Shown: positions 10,674 to 22,600, counted from the stretch's first letter. The stretch is 64,000 nt of DNA from Adiantum capillus-veneris (GCA_014529385.2 CM043968.1:24306513-24370512); one strand, 5' to 3'. Notes: a model not told the origin generated them from the letters alone. Translations and numbers: made by a program.

Positions 10674-11649
10674 CTAGGTTAGGAAACTGGAAAAAATTAT
10701 TATTGTTTGTAAATTTGGAAAAAATGAATTGGAGACTTAAGTTTTTTGAGAACTTACGAGCATCGATGTTTCAGAAAGATGCCGATGTTGAGTATCGCAA
10801 GTTCAAGACCTTTGAGATAATGTATTATGAGGCTTGTCGTTCCTCAAATTTTACTTTTCGATGAAACATGATGAAGATTTTGATGAAGGCTTTCTCTCCT
10901 CCATCAACAAGAATCCAAAGGGGATGGGAACTTGCGTGGGGACGCGAAGGTGGCACCTTCTACATCAGTGTGAAGAATCTTGGATGTCTCTCCTCTGATC
11001 TAAAGAAGCTTTGTTGGGGGAAGAGCTGCAAGTTATCCAGCTTTACTACTTCCTTGGTACTGTTAGAGATGACTACACTGTTATCTCTGAAGATGGAATT
11101 GACATGACCTTGAACGAGTGGGTTTTCAATCAAGTGGTGAAAGTGATCCCTACTTATAGGATCAAACCCGTTTCTATCCCTGATATCTTTCCTCAAAATA
11201 AGAGTCTTGTATTCTATGAACCCCGCAAAGATGTGTATAAGAGTCTTGTATTACTTTCCTCAAAATAGGAGTCTTTGTATTCTATGAACCCTGCAAAGAT
11301 GTGTATAAAAGCTACTACACAGACAAAATAGTGGATTGTAAAAACTTGTTCAAAAATACCTATCGATTGTACCAGTATGTCCCTGGGAATCCAGCTTTAA
11401 GAATCATATAGATTTTTAGCAGAGCTAACCTTTGTATACATCGTAATAGAATAAAAAACTGCTCACCTAGCTTCTTGTGAGATCCCAACTTTGTACATAT
11501 CTTGATATAAATAAATTTATGACATCTTGAATTTAATAAATATAGTTTCTTTCCAAATTTTGTCTTGAGTTATGGAAGTTTAAAGCACTTGATATTGCGT
11601 TAAGTCTTAAATCAAACCATCAAGAAGCGTACTATTGCATAGGATCCAT
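10674..11649 (+). pseudogene. Leader and decayed unknown ORF downstream of LTR X1
   Basis: Fragments of a coding region can be followed with frameshifts: FQKDADVEYRKFKTFEIMYYEA around 10.77-10.84 kb, and a frame at 11011-11268 with DDYTVISEDGIDMTLNEW. A short direct repeat near 11205-11300 duplicates part of the YEPRKDVYKSLV segment. No known gag or pol motif is seen. It may be an accessory or gag-like protein of the X element. Beyond 11270 there is only AT-rich non-coding sequence. Confidence 0.35.
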
Positions 11650-11794
11650 CAAATGCGTTATACATGGCCGTACAGGAGAAAAAACTTCTCCTAAAACAAG
11701 CCCAGCCACCCACATTTAAAGGCGAGGGAACCCATATTGAGCGCGATGATGAAGCCTAGATTGAGGCAATGGAAGACTATTTTGAAGCTGCAAG
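11650..11794 (+). pseudogene. Gypsy gag D, N-terminal piece
   Basis: Reads PPTFKGEGTHIERDDEA, a stop, then IEAMEDYFEAAS, the classic start of a plant Ty3/gypsy gag capsid domain. It is cut at 11794 by copia B and resumes on the far side at about 25585 with the LIDDAKVWWKQHW motif. The two halves sit on the plus strand and are separated by about 13.8 kb of nested insertions. Confidence 0.8.
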
Positions 11795-11841
11795 TGTTGG
11801 GGTTGGAGCTATGGAGGCATGGTGGTGCAGGTGGAGATGCA

Positions 11842-11927
<86 letters not shown>

Positions 11928-12145
11928 AGAAGAAGAAGTCGACATAGTAAATGAAGTAAAAAGAACACGCTACTCTCTATAATTCTATTAACAAAAGGTC
12001 CTTACATAGCTTTGGTAAGGTGATATCAACCACACCTTTTTTTCCTCATGCAAACTCAACTAACTAATGGTATATACCTACATGCCTTGAGACTTGTTCT
12101 CACAGGCTGACCAATAAGCTGACCAATAAGGGCTTGAAACCAACA
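11795..12145 (-). repeat. Copia B 3' LTR with (GA)n tract
   Basis: Matches 25224-25579 over its full length. It holds a plus-strand (GA)n run of about 40 units (11845-11924) followed by GAA repeats. The mate holds a longer run (25276-25373), so the microsatellite length differs between the two LTRs of one element. Confidence 0.9.
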
Positions 12146-12458
12146 ATCCCCCCCTCAAGCTCGAACTAGACAAGAAACTCATGATACCTCGAGTTTTTGG
12201 TATACTCGTCAACCATGAGTTTTAGGTTTTCTCACAACCAAGGATTTCTGGTTTATTCAGAACCTGGTGCTATGTCTATAACCCCCCCTTGAACACATAG
12301 GGTGTAGGTCAAAAAAGTTAGCTACCAAAAATGGAGTTTTTGGTTCACTGCCAAACCTTGGGTTTATGGTGTACCCAGTAACCTCATGAGAGTGCAACAA
12401 AAATGGCCTGAGAACTGATAAAAAATTGGGAGGTCTTACCACTTATCTTTGTGGCAGT

Positions 12459-13049
12459 GTCTATAACCCGTACAATTTATTTTGACTAAACAACATGAAA
12501 AGAGTTGATCTAATAAATTTCCTCATCAACAGAATATATTGGAGATTCAGTGTCTCCCTCAACCACATGAATTTGAGTTTTACCCTTTTGAAAGCACTTA
12601 TTTGACGGATGATTTGTTTTACCACAGTGAACACAAGGATTCTTCTTGAAACAGTCTTTCGTCTGATGATTGTTGCGCCCACAAATGGCACAAGTTCTGG
12701 TTCCATTGAATGGTCGAGATGAAGCTGCTGTAGCAGCACATTTAGTGATTGCATATGCACTGGAAGTATCAGAAGAATTGGTGGGGAATACAGCATTCGA
12801 GACTGTATATGCACTGGGAATGATAGTAGAATTGGTACTAGGTACCTTGCATTCTTCTTCCTGCAATGAATTTGTGATACCATCCAAGGAGGGCAGCGAA
12901 TCTTTCTCTTTTAAAACAATAACAATCTGATGAAATTTGTCAGTCAAACTTTTTAACAAAATGGCTATGAGATCTTCTTCTGGTACTCAAGTTGAGTTCT
13001 AATACTCTTCAGTCTATTGGCTAAAGCTGCAATGTTTTCATGTTCACGT
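12459..13049 (-). pseudogene. Copia B gag, C-terminal half with two zinc knuckles
   Basis: Follows on from the gag N-terminus at 24631-24284 once gypsy C is removed; the joint reads RM-R-EHENIAALANRL across the insertion. One single-base frameshift lies in the VPEEDLIAILLKSL region. Two perfect CX2CX4HX4C knuckles follow (CAICGRNNHQTKDC and CVHCGKTNHPSNKC), as in nucleocapsid domains that bind the genomic RNA. The frame ends at a stop shortly after YSVDEEIY. From there to the LTR (12146-12458) nothing codes, so this gene never continued into pol. Confidence 0.85.
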
Positions 13050-14206
13050 TGTGAGCGGGATGAAAACACACACAACGCCTTTATAACGACCCGACACACA
13101 CTCTTGGGATGATACACACACACACACACACACATTATGGAGCACCACTCGGCTTACACAACCAGCCTGGCCGAGACAGGAAACACACAGACGGAGTGAG
13201 AAGAGAGAGATTTTCCACTTGTCCACTCAACACTCACACATACACACTCACACACACACACTCTCAATTCAGCTCAAAGGAGGCAAATTGATGTTGTTTA
13301 GACTCAATGAAGCTCATCCCAACACCAATGGGGCAAATAGTTTACACAGTATTGAGGAAATACACCAGATACAACCACAAAGTTAAGCAAAAGCTTCACT
13401 CACTGGAGAAGATTACACAAAAAAAACAAAACAAAAAATCTGTGAGGAATTTGGAAAAATGGACAGCGCCATTGCGTCCGGAACGCCCAAAAACCCCACC
13501 CTGCAATGTCACAGTGCTCAAATCCGACCTCGGATGAGCAGTTTAGGGCCAAAAAATGCTCGAAAAACAGCAAAAACACACTTGCGGATGTTCCTCCTCT
13601 ATTCTCCACTTTTTTTCTGGTCGTCTCTCTCTTTTATCAGTTCCCACACTTAGCTTTATTAGTTGGGCAGCCGTGGCCTTTTAGATGACCTCAAACGGAC
13701 CCCGAACAGGCCAAAAACTGACCTCGCAGTGCATAGTTGTCACCTTTTTGCATCATCCGCACACCTGGCACTCAGTTTTTCTAAATAATGCATCCCGCAA
13801 CCACGTGAAGTGGCCCCAAAAAGTGGTCCTCATGATGAAATTTCTGCATAAGTATCACAAGAAAACACCCACGTCGTGTCCATACTTCTCCGCGTGCAAG
13901 TATTGACTCCGTTCGACCTCCTGACGCCACTCGATGCCATCTGACGCACCTGCTTACCTCATGTCGTCGGCCCGCGGATAGCTTCCTCGAGAAGTTTTAC
14001 GCGCTACCAACTCCTCCTTATTGTAGAAAAAACACACTGGTATTGGTAACGATGAAAATCGATGCACTATGTACATGGTGTCCTACCTGTACACATGTGG
14101 GCCCCACGTAACCACCTGGCTCTGGAAAATGGGCAATCCTTTATTCGATGCACCATGCATGAGTATGTACATATGCACAATCCCTTGCTCCAAAAAACTC
14201 CTGACA
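13050..14206 (-). repeat. Gypsy C 3' LTR
   Basis: Co-linear with 23127-24283. Shared landmarks are the GAGCGGGATGAAAACACACAC start, a CA-repeat run, an aligned block around 13459-13690, and the end CAAAAAACTCCTGACA. Small frames inside both copies are parallel LTR shadows, not genes. Confidence 0.9.
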
Positions 14207-14244
14207 TAATTTGCCCATCCCCTAGCCTGCTAGAGCATTCATGC

Positions 14245-15516
14245 TCAGCAGCAGCAACAAGATATATGAGACTCACCGCCTGGATCCCACACAAAAACAC
14301 TTTGCATACCCTGCCTCAAAAACTTAATCAAGCTTCCACCTGGTTCCCAAGGAAAACGTGTAGAGATGCCATATATCAACCTTGCATCAAGAAAACCATC
14401 AATTACTTTGGCATAGACCGGCATGTGCAAATATATCTCCTTCTCCATAGTTGAGAGGTCTCCACTGATCATTTGTGTCATCAATTCCTGCTTCTTTGAC
14501 AACTCAACCTTGGTTTGCATCAGCCCTTCAATCACTTCATAAGGCCCTTCACTTTCATCTTCAACCTCATTTTCAAATGCAACTAAACCAAACTCCTGGA
14601 TTTCTTTGTCCATCAAAAGAAATGCAACATCAGCATCCTCAACACTGCTGGTAGTGCTATCATTGTCCTCATCAGACACTGTGGAAGAGTCTTCATCACT
14701 AGACTCATCCTCATCTTCATAAAGCTCCTCTAATCGTTTCCTTGTGTCCATATTATAAAGCTTCTTGGTACCTGTCTTTCCATAGAGGCTAATCGTACCA
14801 CGTCTCCAATCTTGAACAACTCCCATTGCACGTAACCATGGTCTACCCAATATAATAGGATATGCTCCCAACCCCACTGGCATCACATGAAAATCAACCA
14901 CTGCCTTTGCATCATATGCTTCCACTTCTAAGCTCTTTACAACACCCAAGCATTTTACTTTTTGATGGTTTGCCAATCTAATCCGAAAACCTGACACCCC
15001 AGTCATTGTAAGACCCATCTTTTCAACACATGAGTGTGTTATGACACATATTTGGGCTCCGCCATCCACATAACCTTGTCCCAGATTTTTTCTTTTGTGC
15101 CACACATCTACTATTGAACAAATATCTGGTAGCTCATCCATTGCCAACACCTTCACTGAACCCCTCTCTGGCTCTTTCTCCATTGGGTTAACCATCCTCT
15201 TCCACTGTCGCTTTAGCTTAGGCACCATCTCTATAAGCTGCCCAAAAGTAACATCTGCCTTCCTGCTCGTCAGATCCTCCTTCAAGTCATAGCTTAATTG
15301 CCCATCCCCTAGTGGAAAATTTGAAACATGAAACTTTCGACGAGATCTCCTTTTCCTCTTGGCCTTGACATCCTCGCCTTCATGGCTCCTTCCTTTCTTC
15401 TTACTAGGACCTGGGGCACTTCTTCCTTCCTTTTCCTCTGTGGTCCTCTTCCCAATAGGCATCACTAATGTATCCTCTAGCTTTGATGCCTTCTCCAAGG
15501 TGACTACACTTATCAC
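14245..15516 (-). CDS. Gypsy C aspartic protease polyprotein segment (423 aa)
   Basis: A long open frame. After a basic N-terminus (KAKRKRRSRRK) and the DLTSRKADVTFGQLIEM block typical of plant gypsy protease linkers, it has a retropepsin core: active site VDGGAQICVI near residue 150, where many relatives read DSGA or DTGA, then the flap region, then the ILGRPWLRAM hydrophobic segment near 222. It would cleave the gag polyprotein. A Ser/Asp/Glu-rich acidic tail follows. The frame ends 39 bases before the 3' LTR, so there is no room for RT or integrase. This is the largest intact piece of element C. Confidence 0.8.
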   Translation of the reverse strand: MISVVTLEKASKLEDTLVMPIGKRTTEEKEGRSAPGPSKKKGRSHEGEDVKAKRKRRSRRKFHVSNFPLGDGQLSYDLKEDLTSRKADVTFGQLIEMVPKLKRQWKRMVNPMEKEPERGSVKVLAMDELPDICSIVDVWHKRKNLGQGYVDGGAQICVITHSCVEKMGLTMTGVSGFRIRLANHQKVKCLGVVKSLEVEAYDAKAVVDFHVMPVGLGAYPIILGRPWLRAMGVVQDWRRGTISLYGKTGTKKLYNMDTRKRLEELYEDEDESSDEDSSTVSDEDNDSTTSSVEDADVAFLLMDKEIQEFGLVAFENEVEDESEGPYEVIEGLMQTKVELSKKQELMTQMISGDLSTMEKEIYLHMPVYAKVIDGFLDARLIYGISTRFPWEPGGSLIKFLRQGMQSVFVWDPGGESHISCCCC

Positions 15517-15539
15517 TTTTGTCTTTCCCTTTTCCTCTT

Positions 15540-16612
15540 GGGTCAGTCCACTGGTTCATTCGTCTCCCTTAATTTCGATGCCATAATCATTTGACCTAGT
15601 TAGCACCTGTCTTGGCAATGGATACATGTCTCCCTCCACAATGTAACATGTGGGCGTCTGCCTCCAAAACCTACCATTGCTTTGTCCAACAACATTCCTA
15701 GGCCTTTCTTCACCTCCTGGCTAATTTGCAAACCTCTCTCGACCTCGATTATTTCCCACTTGACCTAGCATGTTTAGGCTGAGATTCTTCATCAAATCTA
15801 CCACTTGCCTCATGTCTTGCCTTAGCCCCATCATCTTGCACCGATGTAGTGACCACTGCTGGCATAACCTGAGTAGTAACAGGAACCACTGGTTCATGAT
15901 GAACCCCTAACATGCGACCTTGTAAAGACTCTATAGGCTAAAATTCAGACCTCATGGGCAAAGACTCCACCCCTAACTGGCTCATTTTCCTCAACTTCCA
16001 CTCTTTGTTCCTTGCTACCTCTAGTGCATCTTCATATGTCCTAGGCTTCTTTAGCTCCACTCTCCAACGTATATTCTCCCAAAGACCAGCCAAGAACCTG
16101 TTCTTCTTCATCATGTTGGGCGGGGGTACCTGTGGTGCTAAGGCATTGCACATCCGCTCCCATGCCAATGAGAACTTACGTATGTACGCATCTACTGGCT
16201 CACCTTCCTTTTGCACCAAACCTTGTACTTCTTGTCACACTTTGTGAGGATCTTCTATCTTCACAAACTCCACTTCCAACCCATGCCTTAGATTTTGCCA
16301 GCTCAATCTTACAGGTGGATCCACTGCACGCAACTCCTCTTCAAATGTTTTGGACCAGACTCGTGCATCACTCTTCAAACAAATTTGGAGAAGATGTAAC
16401 ATCTGCACAGGGTCATGAATCTGTTTGCTAATGCAGGCAACCTCCATCTTTTCCAAAAAATCTTCCACATCTTCATCACTTCTTCCATGAAACTCCGGAT
16501 AAGAGAAAGCCATGCTACCCAAGTTACAATGCTTTGAGAACCCCTTTGAACACACGTGCAAGAACCCAAAACTTTTGACTACCCAATCCCCAGAAACTTC
16601 AATGGAGCTCAA
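15540..16612 (-). pseudogene. Gypsy C gag
   Basis: Starts near MSSIEVSGDWVVK. It carries a gypsy capsid domain: FHGRSDEDVEDFLEKME, then CLKSDARVWSKTF, then after an in-frame TGA at about 16235 the VDAYIRKFSLAWERM and FLAGLWENIRW blocks. The TGA lies where an Arg CGA would fit. The region from about 15938 to 15540 reads only in fragments, with several stops, before the protease frame opens. Structural protein of the virus-like particle, no longer intact. Confidence 0.75.
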
Positions 16613-17384
16613 CGTTAGATAAGGACAAACACATGCACATCAAATGAGTTTTCATAGTTGATCATGGGAATTACAACAAGCAAAGGACATTCCAAGATCT
16701 CTCGTAATCTTCTTGGCCCGAACATAAAGACTATGCGCTGCTGAAAAAAAATCTTCTTGGACACATGAACATTTATCTGGATTCTTTGAGTTAAATGAAA
16801 TGGAGAGAATTGAGAGCCATTTTGATCATCCATTAAAGCCAACCATGAAGCTCCCAAGAAGGCACACCTGACTTAGCCTCTGATTTTGCCAAAATTTCAG
16901 GAGCATAACAGCATAAATGGCTCAAAAGACCAAAAAACCAGCCATCATAACTTGGAAAAATTTTGGCAGAGTTTCCCCAGAAATAGAGCAGTAGGAACCC
17001 AAAATATAGACTGTATATGTATGCATAAACTGTCAACAATAGAACCCGAGCATCAAGTAGGACTCACTAGTACATAGCCTATGGCAAAGTCACAAAAAGG
17101 GTTCTCCAGCTACTTGTATCACCGAAAGGATCTCCACATTTGAGAATCCCCCAGCTCAATAAAACCTCACGCTATCTACCCTCAAACGAAGGCTAATGCA
17201 AATCGCGTATAGCCAAGTCTCAGAAATGACTATCTTCCAGACCAAGTCTCAAAAATGGCTGGGACTTCCAAATAAAACCATATATGGATCCACAAAGGCG
17301 TACCATGGCAATTTCCACAAGTAACGTACAATCCAACAGAAAATGCGCTCAAACAGGCGCCAAGTGATGCATACCCACAACAAC
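16613..17384 (-). other. Gypsy C leader, part 1
   Basis: Untranslated leader of element C between its gag start and the copia A insertion point; it continues beyond copia A at 22907-23100. No convincing coding frame. Confidence 0.55.
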
Positions 17385-17606
17385 TGTTGGGATTAAAGCC
17401 CAAGTGGCCTCTTATGCGGATATGGCCGGCCGCCCGCCTAACTCACTTACCTCTAACTCTTTGTATATACTAACATATTCTTTGTGAATACTAAGGATTT
17501 TGGGAGATAACCCTTCTAACAGATCTCTGCGTACTGTGTACTGTGTAAGCTCACTGTGTGTGTGTGTGAGAGAGAGAGTCGACCCACGCTCCGCTCCGCG
17601 ACTTCA
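17385..17606 (+). repeat. Copia A 5' LTR
   Basis: TGTTGGGATTAAAG...GACTTCA. It has a GGCCGGCCG-rich element, a TATATA box at about 17464, and a GT/GA dinucleotide tract (17554-17579) about 90 bp downstream, likely in the transcribed part. The mate is 22685-22906. Confidence 0.95.
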
Positions 17607-18625
17607 ATTGGTATCAGAGCGGATTTGCGCAATCGCGCGCGCGCGCACTTTTCTGGCAGATTCTGGATCCGGAGTTCGAAGATTCACACTCGGCGTTCCG
17701 GGAGCGTTTCCATTAGGCGACCTGGGGTTTTACCCCCCTTTCGAAGCCGTTTATGCCCTCAGAATTTCGTTCTGAGCACTACAGCAGAAGATAGATTTCA
17801 GCCGCAAAGAAATCCGTCTTGTGTAGATTGGCAAGCAGGAGGTGGTCGACATCAATATCGACATCGACATACATCACTTATTCGTCTTCAGAGCATCATC
17901 TATAGACCAGGTACACATATATATCATCAGATATATATATTGCAGTCTGCATTGCTACTTCTTGTGCTTGCCAGGTTCCAGGGGAGGTGTGGCCATACGA
18001 CGGTTTGACACCACTGGCATGTATTGCAGATTGATGTACTGTGATTGTGGGTCTGCTAGTTGTGAGTCACGCTAGCAGACAGACCGCCGCAGCGGTCATA
18101 GGACAGTGATTGGTCTATTATAGGATGTATGCTAGTTCTGGGCAGTTTGCTGAGCCATCTGAGAGGGTCGTGTGTGAGGTTTTTTGAAGCCAAGCACTGG
18201 GGGCTGGGTTACCCAGTGTGAGGTGGATTAGGTTGCTGGAGTTCCCCTCTACACGCATCCTCTTCGGCGACTTTTATCCCTTAGGATGTATGACTTTGTG
18301 TAGACACTGGATTGCATCTTATGCGTCAGGCCGTTGAGGCATTGATCAAGGTTCAGTCTTGAGACAGATACAGGTTCTGTCATCGCCCAGAGAGGAGACA
18401 GTGTATGCTTACAGGATTTGTCACTGGTCAGCTATTTATAATTGTTTTTTGAGCTATCTTTTGGTTCCCAGAGCTCAGTTTACAGGGGAGACTCTGTCAA
18501 AAATTTTCAAAATACTGACAGTTCCTGAGGAGAGGTGTTCAGCTTGTTGATTACAGCTTGTTTACTGTGTACAGAGGCCAGTTTACAGGGGAAACTCTGC
18601 TGGATTTTTCTCAGGAGTAAACAGT
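17607..18625 (+). other. Copia A leader
   Basis: About 1 kb between the PBS and the gag-pol start. It contains a GCGC run at 17636-17646, a CGACAT/ATCGAC-rich patch at 17845-17875, and a duplicated segment: the block around TTCAGCTTGTTGATTACAGC echoes earlier AGTTTACAGGGGA text at 18477 and 18581. No coding frame is convincing. Confidence 0.5.
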
Positions 18626-21600
18626 TTGGCAGATATGGCATCTTCTCACAGTGAGACTCTTTACAACATAAAGAACCTGGATGGCACAAACTTTCCATTC
18701 TGGAAGAAGCAGATTTGGCAGGTTTTGGTGCAGAAAAAACAAGTGAAGCCACTGAAGCTCAAAGGGGAGAGACCAGAATTTATGGCTGAAGATGAGTGGG
18801 AAGAGCTTGACGAGTTAGCTTGTTCCACAATCATGCTGACACTGGCAGAAAATGTTTACTTCAACGTAGCAGAAGAGACTACAGCGTATGGCGTATGGCA
18901 AAAGCTATGTGATATGTACGAGAAACAAAGTGCTGCTTCTCAGATTTACTGGCTCAAGAAATTGGTGGATTTGAAGATGAAGGAAGGGACAGCCATGTCA
19001 AATCATCTGAATGAATTTCACTCAATTTTTAGCCAGTTAACAGCACAAGAGATAGTCTTTCCAGATTCAGTGAAGGCTATGTTTCTCTTAATCACTTTGC
19101 CAGACAGTTGGGATACTTTTCGTACAGCGTTAAGTAATTCTGTCGCGCCAGAAGGTCTTACAAGTGCCAATGTAGAAGGCAGCTTGCTCACAGAGGAAGT
19201 GAACAGGAAGAACATTGACAAAGGCAAAGGCAATAGCGCTTTGGTCGTTCGAGGGAGACAACAGTTTAAAGAGAAGAAGGGTAAGAAGGCACAAAACCGA
19301 AGTAAGTCTCGTGATTCGAAGTCAAAGGATGACATAGAATGCTACCATTGTGGCAAGAAGGGTCACATGAAGCGAGACTGTACGAAGTGGAAACAAGAAA
19401 AAGGCAAAACAAAGAGTTTTGAGCAAGATGAAAAGAAGAGTTCAGTGAAGATTGAAGAGGTGAATGTCACAGGATCTGGTTCAGACAGTGATTCTGGTAT
19501 AGCAGCTGGTGACATCTTCCTTACAAGCAATCTTGATTCTGTTTTCTTGACTGCAGAGGATGGACATGCTATGAGTGATTGGATTATCGACTCAGGGGCA
19601 TCTTTACATGTTTCTCCGCACAAAGAGTGGTTTACATCATATGTGGCTACTAAAGATTATGTCAGACTTGGCAATGAGCAGGTTTGTGACATACTTGGAG
19701 TGGGAGATGTGCAGTTGAAGTTTCAGAATGGCTCTTCTTTATGGCTCAAGAATGTCAGACATGTTCGAGCAATCCGAAAGAGCTTGATTAGTACAGGGAA
19801 GTTGGATGATGCGGGTTATGTGACAGTTTTTGGGAACAGCGCTTGGAAGATCTCCAAAGGTTCGATGACTGTAGCACATGGCAGCAAGTCAGGAACTCTG
19901 TACACTTTACATGTTTCAGAGGTTAAAAACCATGTAATTAATGTGATTGAGCAGCCAAGTGTGTCACTGTGGCATCGTAGGTTGGGACATATGTCAAAAA
20001 GAGGAATGGAAATACTTTCTCATTATGGTTATTTGCCTGGCTTTTCATTTCAAGATTTCGAGTTTTGTGAGCATTGTGTTTATGGTAAGCAAACACAGGA
20101 ACCGCACAGATCAAAGAGGAATCGTAGGGACGAACGGTTAGCTCTTGTACACAGTGATCTATGCGGACCAATGCCTAGTTTGTCACTAGGGGGAGCAACG
20201 TACTTTTGTACATTCATCGATGACTATTCTCGCAAAGTATGGGTTTACTTCTTGAAGCACAAGGATGAGGTGCTCAAGGTCTTTAAGACATTCTTGCAGC
20301 TGGTGGAGAATCAGAGTGGTCAGAAGCTGAAGTGCTTGAGAACTGACAATGGTGGAGAGTACGTTTCCAAAGCTTTTCAAGACTTTTGTGAAGCAAAAGG
20401 GATTAAGCGGGAACTTACTGCACCATATAATCCTTCACAGAATGGGGTTGCAGAACGTATGAATAGGACCATACAAGAGAAGGTCAGAAGCATGTTGTCA
20501 AATGCTGAGTTGCCTGATGGATTTTGGGCGGAAGCAGTGGCTACAGCAGTCCATTTGATCAACAGGTCTCCTAGTAGGGTTCTGGATAAGAGTGCAGTGG
20601 CCGAGATGCTATGGACAGGCAAGGCACCTTCATATAAGCATCTCAGAGTCTTTGGTTGTGAAGCTTATAGCCATATTCCTAAGGAGTTCAGAAATAAGTT
20701 AGAACCAAAGAGCAAGAAGTGTATATTTCTTGGCTACGGAGAATCGGGCGAGATGGGTTACCGGCTTTGGGATCCTGAGTCCAGAAAGCTTATTCGTAGC
20801 AATGATGTGCATTTCAATGAAGCCAAGTTTCACGCTAAGCCAGAGAAGACAGAGGAGATCAGAAGAGTTGTCTTCAGGGAAGATGGACCTAGTGCTAGCA
20901 CATCAAGACAGCATGGTCAGGCTCAGGAACAGCCTATAGTGGCTAGAGAGGCAGAATCAGTTGTGGTGAGACGTTCTGAGCGTGTCTCCAAACCACCTGA
21001 TCGTTATGTGCCATCTCTAAATTATGTCATGCTCACAGATTGCGGAGAACCATCTTGTTACAAGGAAGCATTACAAGTGGTTGACTTGAAAAAATGGCAG
21101 TTGGCCATGCAGTCAGAGATGACAGCTCTGCATAAAAACCAGACATGGAAGTTGGTTAAATTACCACAGGGCAAAAAGGCTCTACCTTGTAAATGGGTTT
21201 ACAGGTATAAGATCACCGCTCATGATAGTCAGCCAAAGTACAAAGCAAGGCTTGTTGCCAAGGGCTTTAAGCAAGAACAAGGCATTGACTTTGATGAAGT
21301 CTTCTCTCCAGTGGTCAAGATGACTACATTGAGATGCTTTCTTGCATTGGTTGCTATATTGGATTTGGTGTTGCACCAAATGGATGTCAAGACAGCGTTC
21401 TTGCATGGTGATTTAGATGTGGAAATTTACATGCAGAAGCCAGAAGGGTTTGTTGAGAAAGGCATGGAACATTTGGTATGCCAGTTGTTAAAGAGTCTTT
21501 ATAGCTTAAAACAATCACCGAGGGCATGGTACCATAAGTTCCACCAGTTTATGCTTTCTCAAGGCTACAAACATAGTGAGTTCGATCACTGTCTATATAC

Positions 21601-22600
21601 AAAGAAGGCTAAGGATGGCAGTTGGCTGATCCTTATTTTGTATGTGGATGACATGTTGATTGCTGGCAAACACTTGGAAGAAATTTCAGCTTTGAAGTCA
21701 AAGATGGCAAAATCGTTTGACATGAAAGACATGGGTGAGGCCAGTCATATACTTGGTATGCGCATTGAGAGAGACAGATCAAAGAAGTTGATTTGGTTAT
21801 CTCAAACAGAGTATATTGACAAGGTTTTGCAACGTTTCAATATGGAGAAGGGAAAGGCATTGAGTGTTCCATTGCCACCATATGTGAAACTTAGCAAACA
21901 AGATTGTCCTGTGTCTGAGGAAGAAAAGGCTGAAATGGATAAGATTCCATATGCGTCTGCAGTGGGTAGTTTGATGTATGCAATGATTGCTACACGTCCG
22001 GATATTGCATTTGCAGTGGGAGTGGTTAGCAGATATATGTCAAATCCCAGCAAGAAACATTGGGAGGCAGTGAAAGGTATCATGAGATACTTAAAACATA
22101 CAAAGAGTATGCGCATATGCTATGGTAGTCAGGATTTGAGTGTCAGAGGATACACTGACTCAGATTATGCAGGAGACTTGGATAAGAGGAGATCTACATC
22201 AGGCTATGTCTTTACATTGGCTGGAGGTGCCATATCATGGCGATCTCGATTACAAGATTGTGTTACGCAGTCTACTACAGAAGCTGAGTATGTTGCAGCA
22301 AATGAGGCATGCAAAGAAGCTATTTGGCTTGGTAGATTGGTTGCAGACTTGGGAATCAATGCAGATATGCCAGAGTTATATTGTGATAGTCAAAGTGCTA
22401 TACAATTGGCAAAGAATCCAGTGTTCCATTCGAAGACTAAGCATATTGATGTGAAGTATCACTTCATTAGGGAAGTACTTGAAGACAAGCAGATACAACT
22501 GCTGAAGATCCACACCAAGGACAATCCTGCTGATCTACTCACAAAGGGACTTCCAGGAGAGGGCTTTGTGCATTGTCGTGAGTTATTGGGCATTGGATAG
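18626..22600 (+). CDS. Copia A gag-pol polyprotein (1324 aa)
   Basis: Full-length Ty1/copia polyprotein in copia order. Gag (about 1-235) has the NFPFWKKQIWQVL and LADLK-type motifs; a CX2CX4HX4C zinc knuckle is at 239-252. Protease active site DSGA at about 322-325. Integrase has an HHCC region starting near H450 and a catalytic triad D511, D574, E610 (spacing 62 and 35). RT has the LKQSPRAWY box and YVDD at 1006-1009. RNase H has D1178, E1219 and D1254. There are no stops or frameshifts and all key residues are present. The ATG at 18626 is followed three codons later by a second ATG; either could start. About 1300 aa is normal for the family. It should make particles, reverse-transcribe and integrate, if transcribed. 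Confidence 0.95.
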   Translation: MADMASSHSETLYNIKNLDGTNFPFWKKQIWQVLVQKKQVKPLKLKGERPEFMAEDEWEELDELACSTIMLTLAENVYFNVAEETTAYGVWQKLCDMYEKQSAASQIYWLKKLVDLKMKEGTAMSNHLNEFHSIFSQLTAQEIVFPDSVKAMFLLITLPDSWDTFRTALSNSVAPEGLTSANVEGSLLTEEVNRKNIDKGKGNSALVVRGRQQFKEKKGKKAQNRSKSRDSKSKDDIECYHCGKKGHMKRDCTKWKQEKGKTKSFEQDEKKSSVKIEEVNVTGSGSDSDSGIAAGDIFLTSNLDSVFLTAEDGHAMSDWIIDSGASLHVSPHKEWFTSYVATKDYVRLGNEQVCDILGVGDVQLKFQNGSSLWLKNVRHVRAIRKSLISTGKLDDAGYVTVFGNSAWKISKGSMTVAHGSKSGTLYTLHVSEVKNHVINVIEQPSVSLWHRRLGHMSKRGMEILSHYGYLPGFSFQDFEFCEHCVYGKQTQEPHRSKRNRRDERLALVHSDLCGPMPSLSLGGATYFCTFIDDYSRKVWVYFLKHKDEVLKVFKTFLQLVENQSGQKLKCLRTDNGGEYVSKAFQDFCEAKGIKRELTAPYNPSQNGVAERMNRTIQEKVRSMLSNAELPDGFWAEAVATAVHLINRSPSRVLDKSAVAEMLWTGKAPSYKHLRVFGCEAYSHIPKEFRNKLEPKSKKCIFLGYGESGEMGYRLWDPESRKLIRSNDVHFNEAKFHAKPEKTEEIRRVVFREDGPSASTSRQHGQAQEQPIVAREAESVVVRRSERVSKPPDRYVPSLNYVMLTDCGEPSCYKEALQVVDLKKWQLAMQSEMTALHKNQTWKLVKLPQGKKALPCKWVYRYKITAHDSQPKYKARLVAKGFKQEQGIDFDEVFSPVVKMTTLRCFLALVAILDLVLHQMDVKTAFLHGDLDVEIYMQKPEGFVEKGMEHLVCQLLKSLYSLKQSPRAWYHKFHQFMLSQGYKHSEFDHCLYTKKAKDGSWLILILYVDDMLIAGKHLEEISALKSKMAKSFDMKDMGEASHILGMRIERDRSKKLIWLSQTEYIDKVLQRFNMEKGKALSVPLPPYVKLSKQDCPVSEEEKAEMDKIPYASAVGSLMYAMIATRPDIAFAVGVVSRYMSNPSKKHWEAVKGIMRYLKHTKSMRICYGSQDLSVRGYTDSDYAGDLDKRRSTSGYVFTLAGGAISWRSRLQDCVTQSTTEAEYVAANEACKEAIWLGRLVADLGINADMPELYCDSQSAIQLAKNPVFHSKTKHIDVKYHFIREVLEDKQIQLLKIHTKDNPADLLTKGLPGEGFVHCRELLGIG

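Noticed and set aside
13044-14454. Several 60-130 aa frames on both strands in 13.0-14.4 kb and their parallels at 23.2-24.3 kb
   Set aside because: They lie in the two LTRs of gypsy C, change frame between the copies and show no protein-level constraint.
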